Source of the DNA: Paenibacillus albicereus | GTDB lineage: Bacteria; Bacillota; Bacilli; Paenibacillales; Paenibacillaceae | Length of the DNA stretch: 64,000 nt | Assembly (NCBI RefSeq): GCF_012676905.1 | Contig: NZ_CP051428.1 | Location: 591,001-655,000, forward strand | Direction: 5' to 3' | Notes under the pieces: generated by a model | Databases searched by the model: none | Told to the model about the DNA's origin: nothing | Seen by the model: only the letters and a program-made list of their open reading frames with translations | Shown: positions 47,571 to 57,143 of the stretch, piece by piece | Layout of the letters: each line of letters begins with the position of its first letter | How positions within the stretch are numbered: position 1 is the stretch's first letter | Translations under genes and position numbers: made by a program

Positions 47571-48249
47571 GGCTTCCCCTTGTGGAGCTCTTATTGTCCG
47601 TTTGGCGGAATAGAATCAGCATGGTAATAAGGACAACCATAGAAATGGCGTAGGAGAAATAAATCCATCCGTTTAAAGTCAAGAAGAGCGAGAAGAGAAG
47701 ATTGATCAGATTCGCAGCTAGAGCAAGCGTCAATTTTTCGTACTGAGGAGAAAAATAAGGAATCTTCTCCTTGAAATCATGGGGAGTCTGCGGCATGAAG
47801 CGGTAGCCTCCCTTGCTCAGACGGATGATCCAAGCGATCAGCAAACAGGTCGCATCGGTTAAAAGCTGAAGAACGAAGACAAATCCCGTATTGGCCCCCG
47901 AAATCGCTGCGGGCAAGAAGTCGAATCGGGTGAGCAAAACGTAGATGGTAAACTGTAGCGGAAGAAAGACAATCATGCCGGATGATACGACAATCATGGA
48001 CCAGAACAGCCTGAACTTGAAGAGAATGACAAAGAAAAGCACGGAAAGAACGAATTGCGATAATAAATCGAAGACGGACCAGTTCATTACCATCCGATTT
48101 AAATAAGAAAGCAGTGATGCGAGCGTGGAAATGAAGGCTATGACCGGAACCTTTTTTAAAATTGGAATTCGGAACAGGGCCAGCGCGACAACCAAGAGGG
48201 CGAAGACATCCATAAAGCCGAACAGAAGATACAGAACATGATCCAACAT
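47533..48249 (-). CDS. Multi-pass membrane protein resembling an AgrC sensor domain without kinase
   Basis: 238 residues with six to seven hydrophobic segments from MLDHVLYLLFGFMDVFALLVVALALFRI onward. A final helix is followed by the polar tail RQTDNKSSTRGSHVAGKMVDLDRR. Layout recalls the N-terminal membrane module of AgrC-type sensors, but no HATPase/GHKL domain follows. It is the first gene of the cluster and overlaps agrB. Function could be peptide sensing, immunity or export. ATG 48249 is chosen as the natural start of helix 1; upstream in-frame ATG at 48369 is not supported. Confidence 0.65.
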   Translation of the reverse strand: MLDHVLYLLFGFMDVFALLVVALALFRIPILKKVPVIAFISTLASLLSYLNRMVMNWSVFDLLSQFVLSVLFFVILFKFRLFWSMIVVSSGMIVFLPLQFTIYVLLTRFDFLPAAISGANTGFVFVLQLLTDATCLLIAWIIRLSKGGYRFMPQTPHDFKEKIPYFSPQYEKLTLALAANLINLLFSLFLTLNGWIYFSYAISMVVLITMLILFRQTDNKSSTRGSHVAGKMVDLDRR

Positions 48250-48556
48250 AAACGTACGGCACCTGCGCTTCCGGTAGAGAATAGGCGGACGAATCCGGCC
48301 GAGAGTGGTTTTAGTATAACAAGGGAATACCGGGATGACTATTGAATTGTTTCGAATAGATTTACACAAAAACCCTTGTATTTCATGGGTTCAAAAAGAA
48401 GATCATGCCTCCCGTGCAGCAGATCCTTCTTAATTACTTTTGTTGTAAAGTTTATTTTCGTTTAATGTATCATGAAGTAACGGATTTAACGCGGCACATG
48501 AACAAAGCAAGCGTTTATAATTCCTTCCAAAAGAATCCGGAGGGCGATGACGGGCC

Positions 48557-48585
48557 TTGTAGGCCGCAATCCCCTATGCTATAGT
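48557..48585 (+). promoter_or_regulatory. Promoter of the serS T-box transcript
   Basis: TTGTAG (48557-48562), 17-bp spacer, TATAGT (48580-48585), placing the start near 48592. Confidence 0.65.
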
Positions 48586-48591
48586 GGTTCA

Positions 48592-48790
48592 AACTCCATT
48601 CGCCATCATGCCGATGAAGGGATTCCAACCCGGAGGCGCACTCGTCAAGAGAGCGACAGCTTTCCTAAGCTTGCCGGCACCGCCCGTTACCGCGGAACCA
48701 AAGGGGATGGAATGCGCCGCATTCCGTCAAATTGGGTGGCACCGCGAGTCGTAAAAGCGCTCCTCGTCCCATGCGGACAGGGCGCTTTTT
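48592..48790 (+). promoter_or_regulatory. T-box leader of serS
   Basis: T-box core AATTGGGTGGCACCGCGAGT at about 48730-48749, followed by the terminator AAAAGCGC...GCGCTTTTT (48753-48790). A Stem III-like GGAATGCG-CC-GCATTCC lies just upstream. The leader is short (about 200 nt). Uncharged tRNA-Ser should favour read-through. Confidence 0.88.
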
Positions 48791-48832
48791 GTGTTTTCAC
48801 CACTACGGCAAGCGGAAAGGAAGCGAGAGACG

Positions 48833-50122
48833 ATGCTGGATCTGGCTTGGATCAGAGAGCATGAAGAGGAAGTTCGCGAGACGGCGCGCCGCAAGCGCAT
48901 GGCGTTCCGGGTCGAGGAGCTGCTGGAGGCGGACCGGAGGCGGCGAGCGCTCGTCGCCCAGGTCGAGGAGCGCAGGCGTGCCCGGAACTTGCGGTCGGAG
49001 GGCGTAGCCCGCTGCATGAGGGAAGGCCGAGCGGAGGAAGCGGAAGCGCTGCGGGAGGCCGCGCGTCGGGAAGGAGCGGAGCTTGCCGCGCTGGAGCCGC
49101 TGCTGGCCGAGGCGGAGGCGGCGCTTCGACAGCGGCTGCTGGAGGTGCCGAACGTCGTCTCGCCCGATACGCCGCTTGGCGCCTCGGAGGCGGACAACGT
49201 CGAGCTGGAGCGCCGGGGAGCACCGCCGGAATTCGGCTTCCAGCCGCTGGATCACGTGGAGCTGGCCGAGCGGCACGGCCTGGCCGATTTCGCACGCGGG
49301 GCGAAGACCGCCGGTACGAGAAGCTGCTACCTGACCGGCATGGGAGCGCTGCTGCACCGGGCGGTGCAGCAGCTGGCCGTCGACCGTCTGCTCGAGGCCG
49401 GCTTCGAGCTGCTGGAGGTGCCGGTCATGCTGCGGAGCGGAGCGTTCGTGCAGACCGGATTCTTCCCGGCGGGCGAGGATCAGGTGTATGCGCTCGAGGG
49501 AGAAGACCTGCGGCTGGCGGGCACGTCGGAGGTGCCGCTCGTCGCCTATCATGCGGGAGAAGTGCTGGAGCTGGAGCGGCCGATCCGGCTCGCGGCCGCA
49601 TCCGCCTGCTTCCGCAGCGAGGCCGGCTCGGCCGGACGCGACACGCGCGGGCTGTACCGCGTCCATCAGTTCGCCAAGGTCGAGCAGGTCGTCATCTGCC
49701 GGGCGGACCTGGCCGAGGCGGAGGCGCTGCTGCAGGAAATAACCGGCCACGCCGCCTCGCTGCTCGACGCGCTGGAGCTGCCGTATCGCATCATGGCCGT
49801 CTGCGCCGGAGACATGTCGGCCAAGACGTATAAGCAATACGACATCGAGACCTGGATGCCCGGACGGGGAGCCTACGGCGAGACCCATTCGTCGTCGCTG
49901 CTGCTCGACTACCAGGCGCGGCGCGCCGGCATCCGCTACCGGACAGAGGACGGCAGCCTCAAGCATGCCTATACGCTGAACAACACCGCCGTCGCGTCGC
50001 CCCGCATCCTCATCCCGCTGCTGGAGAACCACCAGCAGGAGGACGGCTCGATCGCCATCCCGGCGGCGCTGCGTCCCTATATGGGCGGCCGCGCGAGGCT
50101 GGAGCCCCCGGCCCCGCGCTAA
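48833..50122 (+). CDS. serS: Seryl-tRNA synthetase
   Basis: 429 residues, class II. The N-terminal antiparallel coiled coil (about 1-105) is rich in Arg/Glu (EELLEADRRRRALVAQVEERRRARNLRSEGVARCM). The catalytic core contains LAGTSEVPLVAYHAGEVLELERPIRLAAASACFRSEAGSAGRDTRGLYRVHQFAKVEQV (motifs 1-2) and TLNNTAVASPRILIPLLENHQQEDGSI (motif 3). Intact. A T-box leader controls it. It may be an accessory SerRS, since the housekeeping gene usually sits elsewhere in Bacillales. ATG 48833 follows GAAAGGAAG. Confidence 0.93.
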   Translation: MLDLAWIREHEEEVRETARRKRMAFRVEELLEADRRRRALVAQVEERRRARNLRSEGVARCMREGRAEEAEALREAARREGAELAALEPLLAEAEAALRQRLLEVPNVVSPDTPLGASEADNVELERRGAPPEFGFQPLDHVELAERHGLADFARGAKTAGTRSCYLTGMGALLHRAVQQLAVDRLLEAGFELLEVPVMLRSGAFVQTGFFPAGEDQVYALEGEDLRLAGTSEVPLVAYHAGEVLELERPIRLAAASACFRSEAGSAGRDTRGLYRVHQFAKVEQVVICRADLAEAEALLQEITGHAASLLDALELPYRIMAVCAGDMSAKTYKQYDIETWMPGRGAYGETHSSSLLLDYQARRAGIRYRTEDGSLKHAYTLNNTAVASPRILIPLLENHQQEDGSIAIPAALRPYMGGRARLEPPAPR

Positions 50123-50137
50123 GAGAGGCACGACCCA

Positions 50138-50178
50138 CAAAAGCCCGTTTCGGACCTCCATCCGAAACGGGCTTTTTT
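50138..50178. terminator. Bidirectional terminator after serS
   Basis: AAAAGCCCGTTTCGGA (50139-50154) pairs perfectly with 50161-50176, loop CCTCCA, then eight T on the plus strand. It also ends the convergent uxu operon. Confidence 0.88.
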
Positions 50179-50192
50179 TTCATCCGCGCACG

Positions 50193-51056
50193 TTAAACCC
50201 CGGAGTAGGCGGAAAATCCGCCGTCCACCGGCACCGTAATGCCGGTGACGAACGCCGCGGCATCGTCGTCGAGCAGCCAGAGCAGCGTCCCGAGCAGATC
50301 GTCGGGCTTGCCGAAGCGGCGCATCGGCGTGTGGGAGAGGATCTTTTGCGACCGCTCGGTGAGCGAGCCGTCCTCGGCGCGCAGCAGCCGGGCATTTTGC
50401 GCCGTCTCGAAAAAGCCGGGCGCGATCGCATTGACGCGGATGCCGGTCTCGGCGAAATGCACGGCCAGCCACTTCGTGAAGTTCTCGATGGCCGCCTTGG
50501 CCGCGCTGTACGCGGGAACCTTGGTCATCGGGGAGGGGGCGCTCATGGAGCTGACATTGAGGATGCTTCCGCCCCTCTGAAGCATGCCGCGGGCGAATAC
50601 CTGCGTCGGCAGCAGCGAGCCCATGAAGTTGAGGTCGAGCACATGGCGGAACCCCGACGGCTCCAGCGAAAAGAAGCTCTGGAAGCCATCCCGCTCGAGA
50701 TCGCCCGGCTGGAACGTCTCCGTGCCGGTAATCGCGCTCGGATGATTGCCGCCGGCGCCGTTGACGAGAATGTCGGGCCGGCCGAGCTCCCTTTCGATCC
50801 GGTCGGCTGCCGCCTCCACGCTCGCACGGTCGGTCACGTCGCAGCGGACGGCGAGCGCTTGGCCGCCGGCCTCGCGGATCTCGCGGGCGACGTCCTCGCA
50901 GCGCTCCAGCGTGCGCCCGAGCACGGCGACGGCCGTGCCCTGGCGGCCGAGCTCCAGCGCCATCGCCCGGCACAGCACGCCGGAGCCGCCGGTGACGACG
51001 GCGACCTTGCCGCTCAGGGACGGCCGCAGCAACTGCTCGCGGATGCCTGCGCTCAT
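50193..51056 (-). CDS. uxuB: D-mannonate oxidoreductase, SDR family (UxuB/YjmF type)
   Basis: 287 residues, Rossmann motif [14 protein letters not shown] (about 20-33), NNAG-like [12 protein letters not shown], catalytic S...YSAAK and [11 protein letters not shown] at the end. The long insertion after [17 protein letters not shown] is typical of the fructuronate-reductase/mannonate oxidoreductase SDR group. It interconverts D-fructuronate and D-mannonate. Start ATG 51056 behind AAAGGAGGC; its ATG overlaps the uxuA stop. Confidence 0.88.
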   Translation of the reverse strand: MSAGIREQLLRPSLSGKVAVVTGGSGVLCRAMALELGRQGTAVAVLGRTLERCEDVAREIREAGGQALAVRCDVTDRASVEAAADRIERELGRPDILVNGAGGNHPSAITGTETFQPGDLERDGFQSFFSLEPSGFRHVLDLNFMGSLLPTQVFARGMLQRGGSILNVSSMSAPSPMTKVPAYSAAKAAIENFTKWLAVHFAETGIRVNAIAPGFFETAQNARLLRAEDGSLTERSQKILSHTPMRRFGKPDDLLGTLLWLLDDDAAAFVTGITVPVDGGFSAYSGV

Positions 51057-52264
51057 GAACGCGCCTCCTTTCGGCCGGCTTGCGGCGCATCGCCTGCTGC
51101 CGCCGCCTCGCTCGCGGCCGCAGCTGCCGTCGGTTCGCGGCGCTCCGGCCTCCGAGGCGGCTCGGGATGGCCCGCCGCTCCGGCCAAGCCGCGGGCGAGC
51201 GGTCCCCGCTGGCGCTCCAGCGCGTCCCATAGCCCCCACAGGTACATGATGCCCATCGCGCGGTCGTACAGCCCGTAGCCCGGGCGGACCTGCTCCGCCC
51301 ACAGATGGCGGCCGTGGTCCGGACGGGCATAGCCTGTGAAGCCGACGTCATGGTACGCCTGCACGATGCCGGCGATGTCGACCGTTCCGTCCTGCGTCCG
51401 ATGCGACGTCTCGATGAAGTCGCCGTTGTCGTACACCCGCACGTTGCGGATATGGCAGAACGGGATGCGGTCCGCGAACTCGCGCACCATCGCCGGGATG
51501 TCGTTCGCCGGGTTGGCGCCGAACGAGCCGCTGCACAGCGTCACGCCGTTCGCCGGGCTGTCATGCAGCGCCAGGAAGCGGCGCAGGTTGTCCTGCGACG
51601 TGATGATCCGGGGCAGGCCGAAGATCGGCCACGGCGGATCGTCCGGGTGGATCGCCATGCGGATGCCGTGCTGCTCCGCGACCGGGATGATTTCGTCCAG
51701 GAAGTACTTCGCGTGGTCGAACAGATCGTCCTCCGTCACGCCGCGATAGGCTTCGAACAGCGAGGACAGCGCTTTCAGCCGCTCCGGCTCCCAGCCGGGC
51801 ATCGTCAGCGTCGAGTCGGACTCGATCTCGCGCGCCAGATCGGCGGGACTGATGTCCCGCACGCGCGCGGCCTCGTAGAACAGCGCCGTCGAGCCGTCGT
51901 CCATGGGCCGGCCGAGGTCGGTGCGCAGCCAGTCGAACACCGGCATGAAGTTGTAGCAGATGACCTCGACGCCGACTTGCGCGAGCTTCTCGATCGTGCG
52001 CTTGTAGTTCTCGATCCAGCGGTCGCGCGACGGCAGGCCGAGCTTGATGTCCTCGTGAATGTTGACGCTTTCGACCACCTTGACGTGCAGCCCCGCCGCG
52101 TCGGCGGCGCGCTTCACCTTCAGAATCTTGTCCATCGGCCACTCGTCTCCGGCCGGCACGTCGTGCAGCGCCCAGACGATGCCTTCGACGCCGGGGATCT
52201 GCCGGATCTGCTCCAGCGACACCGTATCGTTGCCTGCTCCGAACCAGCGGAATACCATTCTCAC
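51053..52264 (-). CDS. uxuA: Mannonate dehydratase with low-complexity C-terminal tail
   Basis: 403 residues. [35 protein letters not shown] is the UxuA start; [43 protein letters not shown] and the metal-ligand segment [32 protein letters not shown] are conserved. It dehydrates D-mannonate to 2-keto-3-deoxygluconate. The last ~45 residues (Ala/Arg/Pro/Glu-rich) exceed the usual ~355 and look like a lineage-specific tail. GTG start at 52264. Operon with uxuB; kdg genes are not in the window. Confidence 0.92.
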   Translation of the reverse strand: MRMVFRWFGAGNDTVSLEQIRQIPGVEGIVWALHDVPAGDEWPMDKILKVKRAADAAGLHVKVVESVNIHEDIKLGLPSRDRWIENYKRTIEKLAQVGVEVICYNFMPVFDWLRTDLGRPMDDGSTALFYEAARVRDISPADLAREIESDSTLTMPGWEPERLKALSSLFEAYRGVTEDDLFDHAKYFLDEIIPVAEQHGIRMAIHPDDPPWPIFGLPRIITSQDNLRRFLALHDSPANGVTLCSGSFGANPANDIPAMVREFADRIPFCHIRNVRVYDNGDFIETSHRTQDGTVDIAGIVQAYHDVGFTGYARPDHGRHLWAEQVRPGYGLYDRAMGIMYLWGLWDALERQRGPLARGLAGAAGHPEPPRRPERREPTAAAAASEAAAAGDAPQAGRKEARS

Positions 52265-52370
52265 AGCATTCGTCGCCCCTCTCCCGTGGAATCGGCAGGA
52301 TCGGCTCCTGCCGGATGCTTCTTGCGGTCAGCGATGGCGGCCGTCCGGCGACAGAGCCGGATGCGGCGAG

Positions 52371-53063
52371 TCAATCGATGCGGAAATAATCCGGGTACAG
52401 CTCCGCGAGCCGCGCCCGGTCGAGCCGGACGAGCTGCAGATGCTCCCGCATGACCCGCTCCGCTCGTTCCGGCTCCCGCCGGCGGATCGCCTGCAGGATG
52501 GCGCGGTGCTGCTCCAGCAGATGCCGCCAGTCCGGATCGGCCGCCAGCCGCAGCCGGCGGCTGCGGTTCAGATGCACGCCGGCCGAGCCGATGACGGACC
52601 ACGTATGGCTCTTGCCGCAGGCGGCGAACAGCCGGGCGTGGAACTCCTCGTCGAGCCGGTACATGCGGCTGCCGTCCTGCCCGTCGTCGAGGCAGCTCTG
52701 CTGCAGCAGCAGGTTGGCCTCGAGCTCGGCCAGGCTGACCGGATCGAGCCCGTCCGCCGCCGCCAGCCGCACGACCGCCGCCTCCAGCTGCTCGCGCATG
52801 AAGCGGGCTTCCTCGACGAGATGGACGTCGATGCGGCTGACGTACGTGCCGCGCTGCGGGTAGATGTCGAGCAGCCCTTCCTGCGCCAGCCGGACGAAGC
52901 ATTCGCGCACCGGCGTGCGGCTGACGCCGAATCGCGCCGACACGTCCTTTTCGCTGATGGCCGTCCCGGGAGGCAGCTCCAGCGACAGGATTTCCGCGCG
53001 CAGCCGGCGGTACGCCGCCTCGCGGGCGGAAGCGGGGCCGGTGGATGGCGTTGCTCCGTTCAT
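52371..53063 (-). CDS. GntR-family regulator with FCD domain (UxuR-like)
   Basis: 230 residues: winged helix AYRRLRAEILSLELPPGTAISEKDVSARFGVSRTPVRECFVRLAQEGLLDIYPQRGTYVSRID (about 15-80), then an FCD ligand domain with metal-binding His residues (FHARLFAACG, EQHRAIL, REHLQL). It probably represses uxuAB and responds to a hexuronate intermediate. ATG 53063 has AAGGAGGTG seven bases before it, against the longer ATG at 53093. Ends 106 bp before uxuA, with the same orientation. Confidence 0.9.
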   Translation of the reverse strand: MNGATPSTGPASAREAAYRRLRAEILSLELPPGTAISEKDVSARFGVSRTPVRECFVRLAQEGLLDIYPQRGTYVSRIDVHLVEEARFMREQLEAAVVRLAAADGLDPVSLAELEANLLLQQSCLDDGQDGSRMYRLDEEFHARLFAACGKSHTWSVIGSAGVHLNRSRRLRLAADPDWRHLLEQHRAILQAIRRREPERAERVMREHLQLVRLDRARLAELYPDYFRID

Positions 53064-53120
53064 GGCCGTCACCTCCTTGATCGTATGCTCCATGATGGAG
53101 CCGTCGCGCTCGCCGCCATT

Positions 53121-53140
53121 CTACCATACTTGTATGGTAG
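53121..53140. promoter_or_regulatory. Palindromic operator candidate for the GntR regulator
   Basis: A perfect inverted repeat CTACCATAC-TT-GTATGGTAG lies 58 bp upstream of the GntR start, between it and the divergent U32 gene. Symmetry and place suit an FCD-type GntR operator controlling its own transcript. Confidence 0.6.
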
Positions 53141-53197
53141 TTGAGAAGCATCGCTCCCAAGGCCTGAAGTTGCCAGCCGGCGAATCCTCGCGAAGGG

Positions 53198-53226
53198 TTG
53201 GTCAACCGGCGCCACTCTGCTACACT
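53198..53226 (+). promoter_or_regulatory. Weak putative promoter of the U32 peptidase gene
   Basis: TTGGTC (53198-53203), 17-bp spacer, TACACT (53221-53226). The match is partial. Confidence 0.3.
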
Positions 53227-53316
53227 AGCAGTATGCGGGCCGCACCCGGCGGCCATGCTGGAACCAAGCGCTATTATAGTAGAAGCAAGCACAAGATATG
53301 GAGGCTTATCAGAGGC

Positions 53317-55887
53317 ATGACCTTACCTATACAAGTACAAGCGGAGTCGTCCGCATCGTCCCTTCGGGGCGTACGACGGCAAGACATCGAGCTGCTCGCT
53401 CCTGCGGGCGATTGGGACTGCATGCGGGCCGCCGTCGCCAACGGCGCGGACGCGATCTTTTTCGGCGTCGAGAAGTTCAACGCGCGGGCGCGGGCCAACA
53501 ACTTCCGCATGGACGAGCTGCCGGAGATCATGGGCTTCCTGCACCGCTACGGCGTCAAGGGCTTCCTGACGTTCAACATCCTCGTGTTCGAGGACGAGCT
53601 GCGGGACGCCAAGGCGCTTATCGACGCCTGCATCGACGCGGGCGTGGACGCCGTCATCGTGCAGGATCTCGGCCTCGTGAAGCTGATTCGCGAGATTTCG
53701 CCCGACTTTCCGATCCACGGCTCCACCCAGATGACGATCACCTCGCCCGAGGCGGTCGAGTTCACCAAGCCGTTCGACCTCGAGCGCGTCGTGCTCGGAC
53801 GGGAGAACAACCTGAAGCAGATCCGCAAGATCGGCGAGCAGGCCAAGCTGCCGATGGAGGTGTTCGTGCATGGCGCGCTATGCGTCAGCTACTCCGGGCA
53901 GTGCCTCACGTCGGAAATGTGGGGCGGGCGCTCCGCCAACCGCGGCGAATGCGCGCAGGCGTGCCGTCTGCCGTACGACCTGATGGTCGACGGCGAGCAG
54001 AAGCCGATGGGCGACATCGCCTACCTGCTCTCGCCCAAGGACCTCGCGGCGATCGACCTCGTGCCGGAGCTGATCGAGGCGGGCGTCACCTCCTTCAAGA
54101 TCGAAGGCCGCCTCAAGACGCCGGAGTACGTCGCCAACGTCGTCTCCAAGTACCGCAAGGCGATCGACGCCTACTTCGACGGCGACCGCAGCGGCCCGAC
54201 GCGGGAGGAGATCCGCGAGCTGGAGCAGAGCTTCTCGCGCGGCTTCACGCACGGGTTCCTGGACGGCACCAACAACAAGAAGCTCGTCGACGGCTCCTTC
54301 CCCAAAAGCCGCGGCGTCTACCTCGGCCGCGTGGAGCGCGTGCTGCGCGACGGCGTCGTCTGCCGCATCGAGGCGCCGCTCAAGCGCGGAGACGGCATCG
54401 TGTTCGACGCCGGCGATCCGACGCAGAAGGAAGAGGGCGGCCGCGTCTATGACATCCGCCGCCAGGGCGTCAAGATCGAGGGCGAGGCCGCCGAAGGCGT
54501 CGTCATCGACATCGTGCCGGGCCGGCATGACGTCGACCTGCAGCGCGTGAAGGCCGGCGACCGCATCTGGAAGACGAGCGATCCGGCGCTGGATCGGCGC
54601 CTGCGCGCGACGTTCGAGACGGACAAGCCATACCGCGTCTTCCCGCTCGCGCTGCGCGTCGAGGGCCGCGAGGGCGAGCCGCTGCGGACGTGGTGGACCG
54701 ACGTGCAAAAGGGCACGACCGTGCAGGTCGACAGCGAGCTGCCGCTCGAGAAGGCGCTCAAGCGGCCGATGGACCGCCAGCTGCTGGAGGATCAGCTCGG
54801 CCGTCTCGGCGGCACGCTGTTCCAGCTCGACCGGCTGGAGGTGGAGCTGGAGGGCGAGCTGATCGTGCCGGTGCGCGAGCTGAACCGGCTGCGCCGCGAG
54901 GCGGTCGAGCAGCTCGACGGCGAGCGGCCCAAGCCGCCCGTCTACGTCAAGCGCGAAGCCGACCCGCTGGCCGGGTCCCGGGCGCCGGAGCAGGCGGCGG
55001 CCGCAGCTCAGGCCGTTCCGGGCGAGGCGCGCCTGACGGCGCTCTGCCGCACGCTCGAGCAGGTGCGCGCCGCCTGCGAGACCGACGTCGAGATGATCTA
55101 TGCCGACTTCGAGTTCATCAAGCAGTTCCCGGCGGCGATCGAGGCGGCCCGCGCGGCGGGCAAGCCGATCGCGCTGGCGACGCCGCGCATCCACATGCCG
55201 GGCGAGAACGGCTACCACGCCAACATCCTAAAGCTGAAGCCGGACGCGGTGCTCGTGCGCAACACCGGCGCGCTCTATTATTATCTGAAGGCGCGGATGG
55301 AGCGTCCGGGCGAGCCGTTCCCGCGGCTGATCGGCGACTTCTCGCTGAACATCGCCAACCACAAGGCGGTCGAGCTGTTCCGCGAGGCGGGCTGCGACGT
55401 CCTGACGCCTTCGTATGACCTCAACATCCAGCAGATGGTCGACCTGCTCGGCCGCACGGCGGAGCCCGAGGCGCTGGAGATCGTCATCCATCAGCATCTG
55501 CCGATGTTCCATACCGAGCACTGCGTCTACTGCACGTTCATCAGCGAAGGCACCGACTTCACCAACTGCGGCCGTCCGTGCGAGGAGCACAGCATCAGCC
55601 TGCAGGACCGGATCGGCATGAGCCATCCGGTGCGCGTGGACGAGGGCTGCCGCAACACCGTGTACAACGCCATCGAGCAGTCCGGCGCGGAGTATGTGCG
55701 CAACTTCCTCGAGCTCGGCGTGCGCTCGTACCGCGTCGAATTCCTGGAGGAGCCGGCCGAAAAGGTCGGCGAGGTGCTGCGACTGTACCGCGACGCCATC
55801 GACGGCCGCATCAGCGGCACGCAGGTATGGCGCAGCCTCAAGGCGACCAACCAGCTCGGCGTGACGCGCGGCCAGCTGGCGAAGTAA
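53317..55887 (+). CDS. U32 family peptidase (long form)
   Basis: 856 residues. The U32 core has ELLAPAGDWDCMRAAVANGADAIFFGVEKFNARARANNF (about 26-63), VFVHGALCVSYSGQCLTSEMWGGRSANRGECAQACRLPY (cysteine cluster, about 188-226) and IEGRLKTPEYV. A second half after ~400 holds a beta-rich DUF3656-like domain and a further CVYC...CGRPC cluster. U32 proteins of this class act in rRNA or tRNA hydroxylation or as collagenase-like peptidases. The conserved cysteines suggest an Fe-S cofactor. Activity unassigned. ATG 53317 follows GGAGG. Confidence 0.9.
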   Translation: MTLPIQVQAESSASSLRGVRRQDIELLAPAGDWDCMRAAVANGADAIFFGVEKFNARARANNFRMDELPEIMGFLHRYGVKGFLTFNILVFEDELRDAKALIDACIDAGVDAVIVQDLGLVKLIREISPDFPIHGSTQMTITSPEAVEFTKPFDLERVVLGRENNLKQIRKIGEQAKLPMEVFVHGALCVSYSGQCLTSEMWGGRSANRGECAQACRLPYDLMVDGEQKPMGDIAYLLSPKDLAAIDLVPELIEAGVTSFKIEGRLKTPEYVANVVSKYRKAIDAYFDGDRSGPTREEIRELEQSFSRGFTHGFLDGTNNKKLVDGSFPKSRGVYLGRVERVLRDGVVCRIEAPLKRGDGIVFDAGDPTQKEEGGRVYDIRRQGVKIEGEAAEGVVIDIVPGRHDVDLQRVKAGDRIWKTSDPALDRRLRATFETDKPYRVFPLALRVEGREGEPLRTWWTDVQKGTTVQVDSELPLEKALKRPMDRQLLEDQLGRLGGTLFQLDRLEVELEGELIVPVRELNRLRREAVEQLDGERPKPPVYVKREADPLAGSRAPEQAAAAAQAVPGEARLTALCRTLEQVRAACETDVEMIYADFEFIKQFPAAIEAARAAGKPIALATPRIHMPGENGYHANILKLKPDAVLVRNTGALYYYLKARMERPGEPFPRLIGDFSLNIANHKAVELFREAGCDVLTPSYDLNIQQMVDLLGRTAEPEALEIVIHQHLPMFHTEHCVYCTFISEGTDFTNCGRPCEEHSISLQDRIGMSHPVRVDEGCRNTVYNAIEQSGAEYVRNFLELGVRSYRVEFLEEPAEKVGEVLRLYRDAIDGRISGTQVWRSLKATNQLGVTRGQLAK

Positions 55888-56067
55888 TTCCAGCCGTCTC
55901 CCGACCGCCTGCAGACAGCGGAGGGACGGCTTCGTTCCCCGGTTCCTCCATGGGAGGCCGGGGAGCTTTTTTTGCGCTTGCGGGCCGTCCGCCAGCCGCC
56001 GCCAACACCGACGCATGACCGACAAGACCGACCATTCCCACCTTAGCCGAGAACAGGAGCTGCTACC

Positions 56068-57051
56068 ATGAACCTTTCCCACCCTACTACCGATACGGCC
56101 AACCCCCGCCCGCTGCCGATGATTATCGACGCCGATACCGGCATCGACGACGCGCTGGCGATCCTCTATGCGGTCAAGTCGCCGCTCATCCAGCTGGAGG
56201 CGATCGGCACCTGCTTCGGCAACATCGGCGTGGAGCAGGCGACCGACAACACGCTGCGGCTGCTGAAGCTTGCCGGCGCGGAGGGAGTCGTGCCGGTCTA
56301 CGCCGGCGCGGACAAGGCGATCGCGCGCGAGTTCCCCGGCGCCAAGAGCGACGTGCACGGCGAGAACGGCATCGGCGGAGCCGTGCTGCCGCCTTCCTCG
56401 CAGCAAGCGGAGGCGGAGCATGCCGCGGACTATTACGCGCGCGTCGCCAACGAGCGCCCGGGCGAGCTGACGCTCGTGCTGACCGGCCGCATGACCAACC
56501 TCGCGCTCGCACTGCAAAAGGACCCCGGCATCGCCTCCAAGTTCAAGAGCGTCGTCGTCATGGGCGGAGCCGTGCTCGTGCCGGGCAACATCACGCCGGC
56601 CGCCGAGGCGAACTTCTGGGGCGATCCCGAGGCGGCGCAGGTGCTGTTCGCGGCGGGCCTGCCGCTGACCGTCGTCGGCCTCGACGTGACGCTGCAGACG
56701 CTGCTCACCCGCGCCGACCTGGACCGGCTGGAGCGGCAAGGGGGCGAGGAGGGCTTTCCGGTCGCCCGCTTCCTGCAGGACTGCTTCGGCATCTACTTCG
56801 ACTTCTACGGCCGCGTCAACGATTTCCAGGACAGCTGTCCGCTGCATGACCCGCTCGCCGTCATCGCGGCGGTCCGTCCCGAGCTCGTGACGAGCCGCAC
56901 GCTGCTCGCCTCGATCGCTTGCGGCGATCCGCTGACCGCCGGCATGATCGTCACCGATCGGCGGGTCAAGCCGAGCGTCGGGCATCCGGTCGCGTTCGCG
57001 CTCGAAGTGGACGCGCCTGCCGTCGTCGAGGAGCTGTTCTCTGTATTTTAG
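56068..57051 (+). CDS. Nucleoside hydrolase (IunH family)
   Basis: 327 residues. Calcium-site motif IIDADTGIDDALAILYA (D21, D23, D27, D28) at the N-terminus, GPMTNLAL-like LTGRMTNLALAL, VVVMGGAV, NFWGDPEAAQVLF and the C-terminal CPLHDPLAV (His general acid). It splits nucleosides into ribose and base. Free-standing gene with GAACAGGAG before the ATG. Substrate range (inosine/uridine) unassigned. Confidence 0.93.
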   Translation: MNLSHPTTDTANPRPLPMIIDADTGIDDALAILYAVKSPLIQLEAIGTCFGNIGVEQATDNTLRLLKLAGAEGVVPVYAGADKAIAREFPGAKSDVHGENGIGGAVLPPSSQQAEAEHAADYYARVANERPGELTLVLTGRMTNLALALQKDPGIASKFKSVVVMGGAVLVPGNITPAAEANFWGDPEAAQVLFAAGLPLTVVGLDVTLQTLLTRADLDRLERQGGEEGFPVARFLQDCFGIYFDFYGRVNDFQDSCPLHDPLAVIAAVRPELVTSRTLLASIACGDPLTAGMIVTDRRVKPSVGHPVAFALEVDAPAVVEELFSVF

Positions 57052-57143
57052 TTCTTTAGACCTAGTTCTACCGTATGGTTACAGATCGTGTCGCATGGTA
57101 TTATCTTCCTATGTGTCGATAGAATCATAGGGGGATGGATCAA

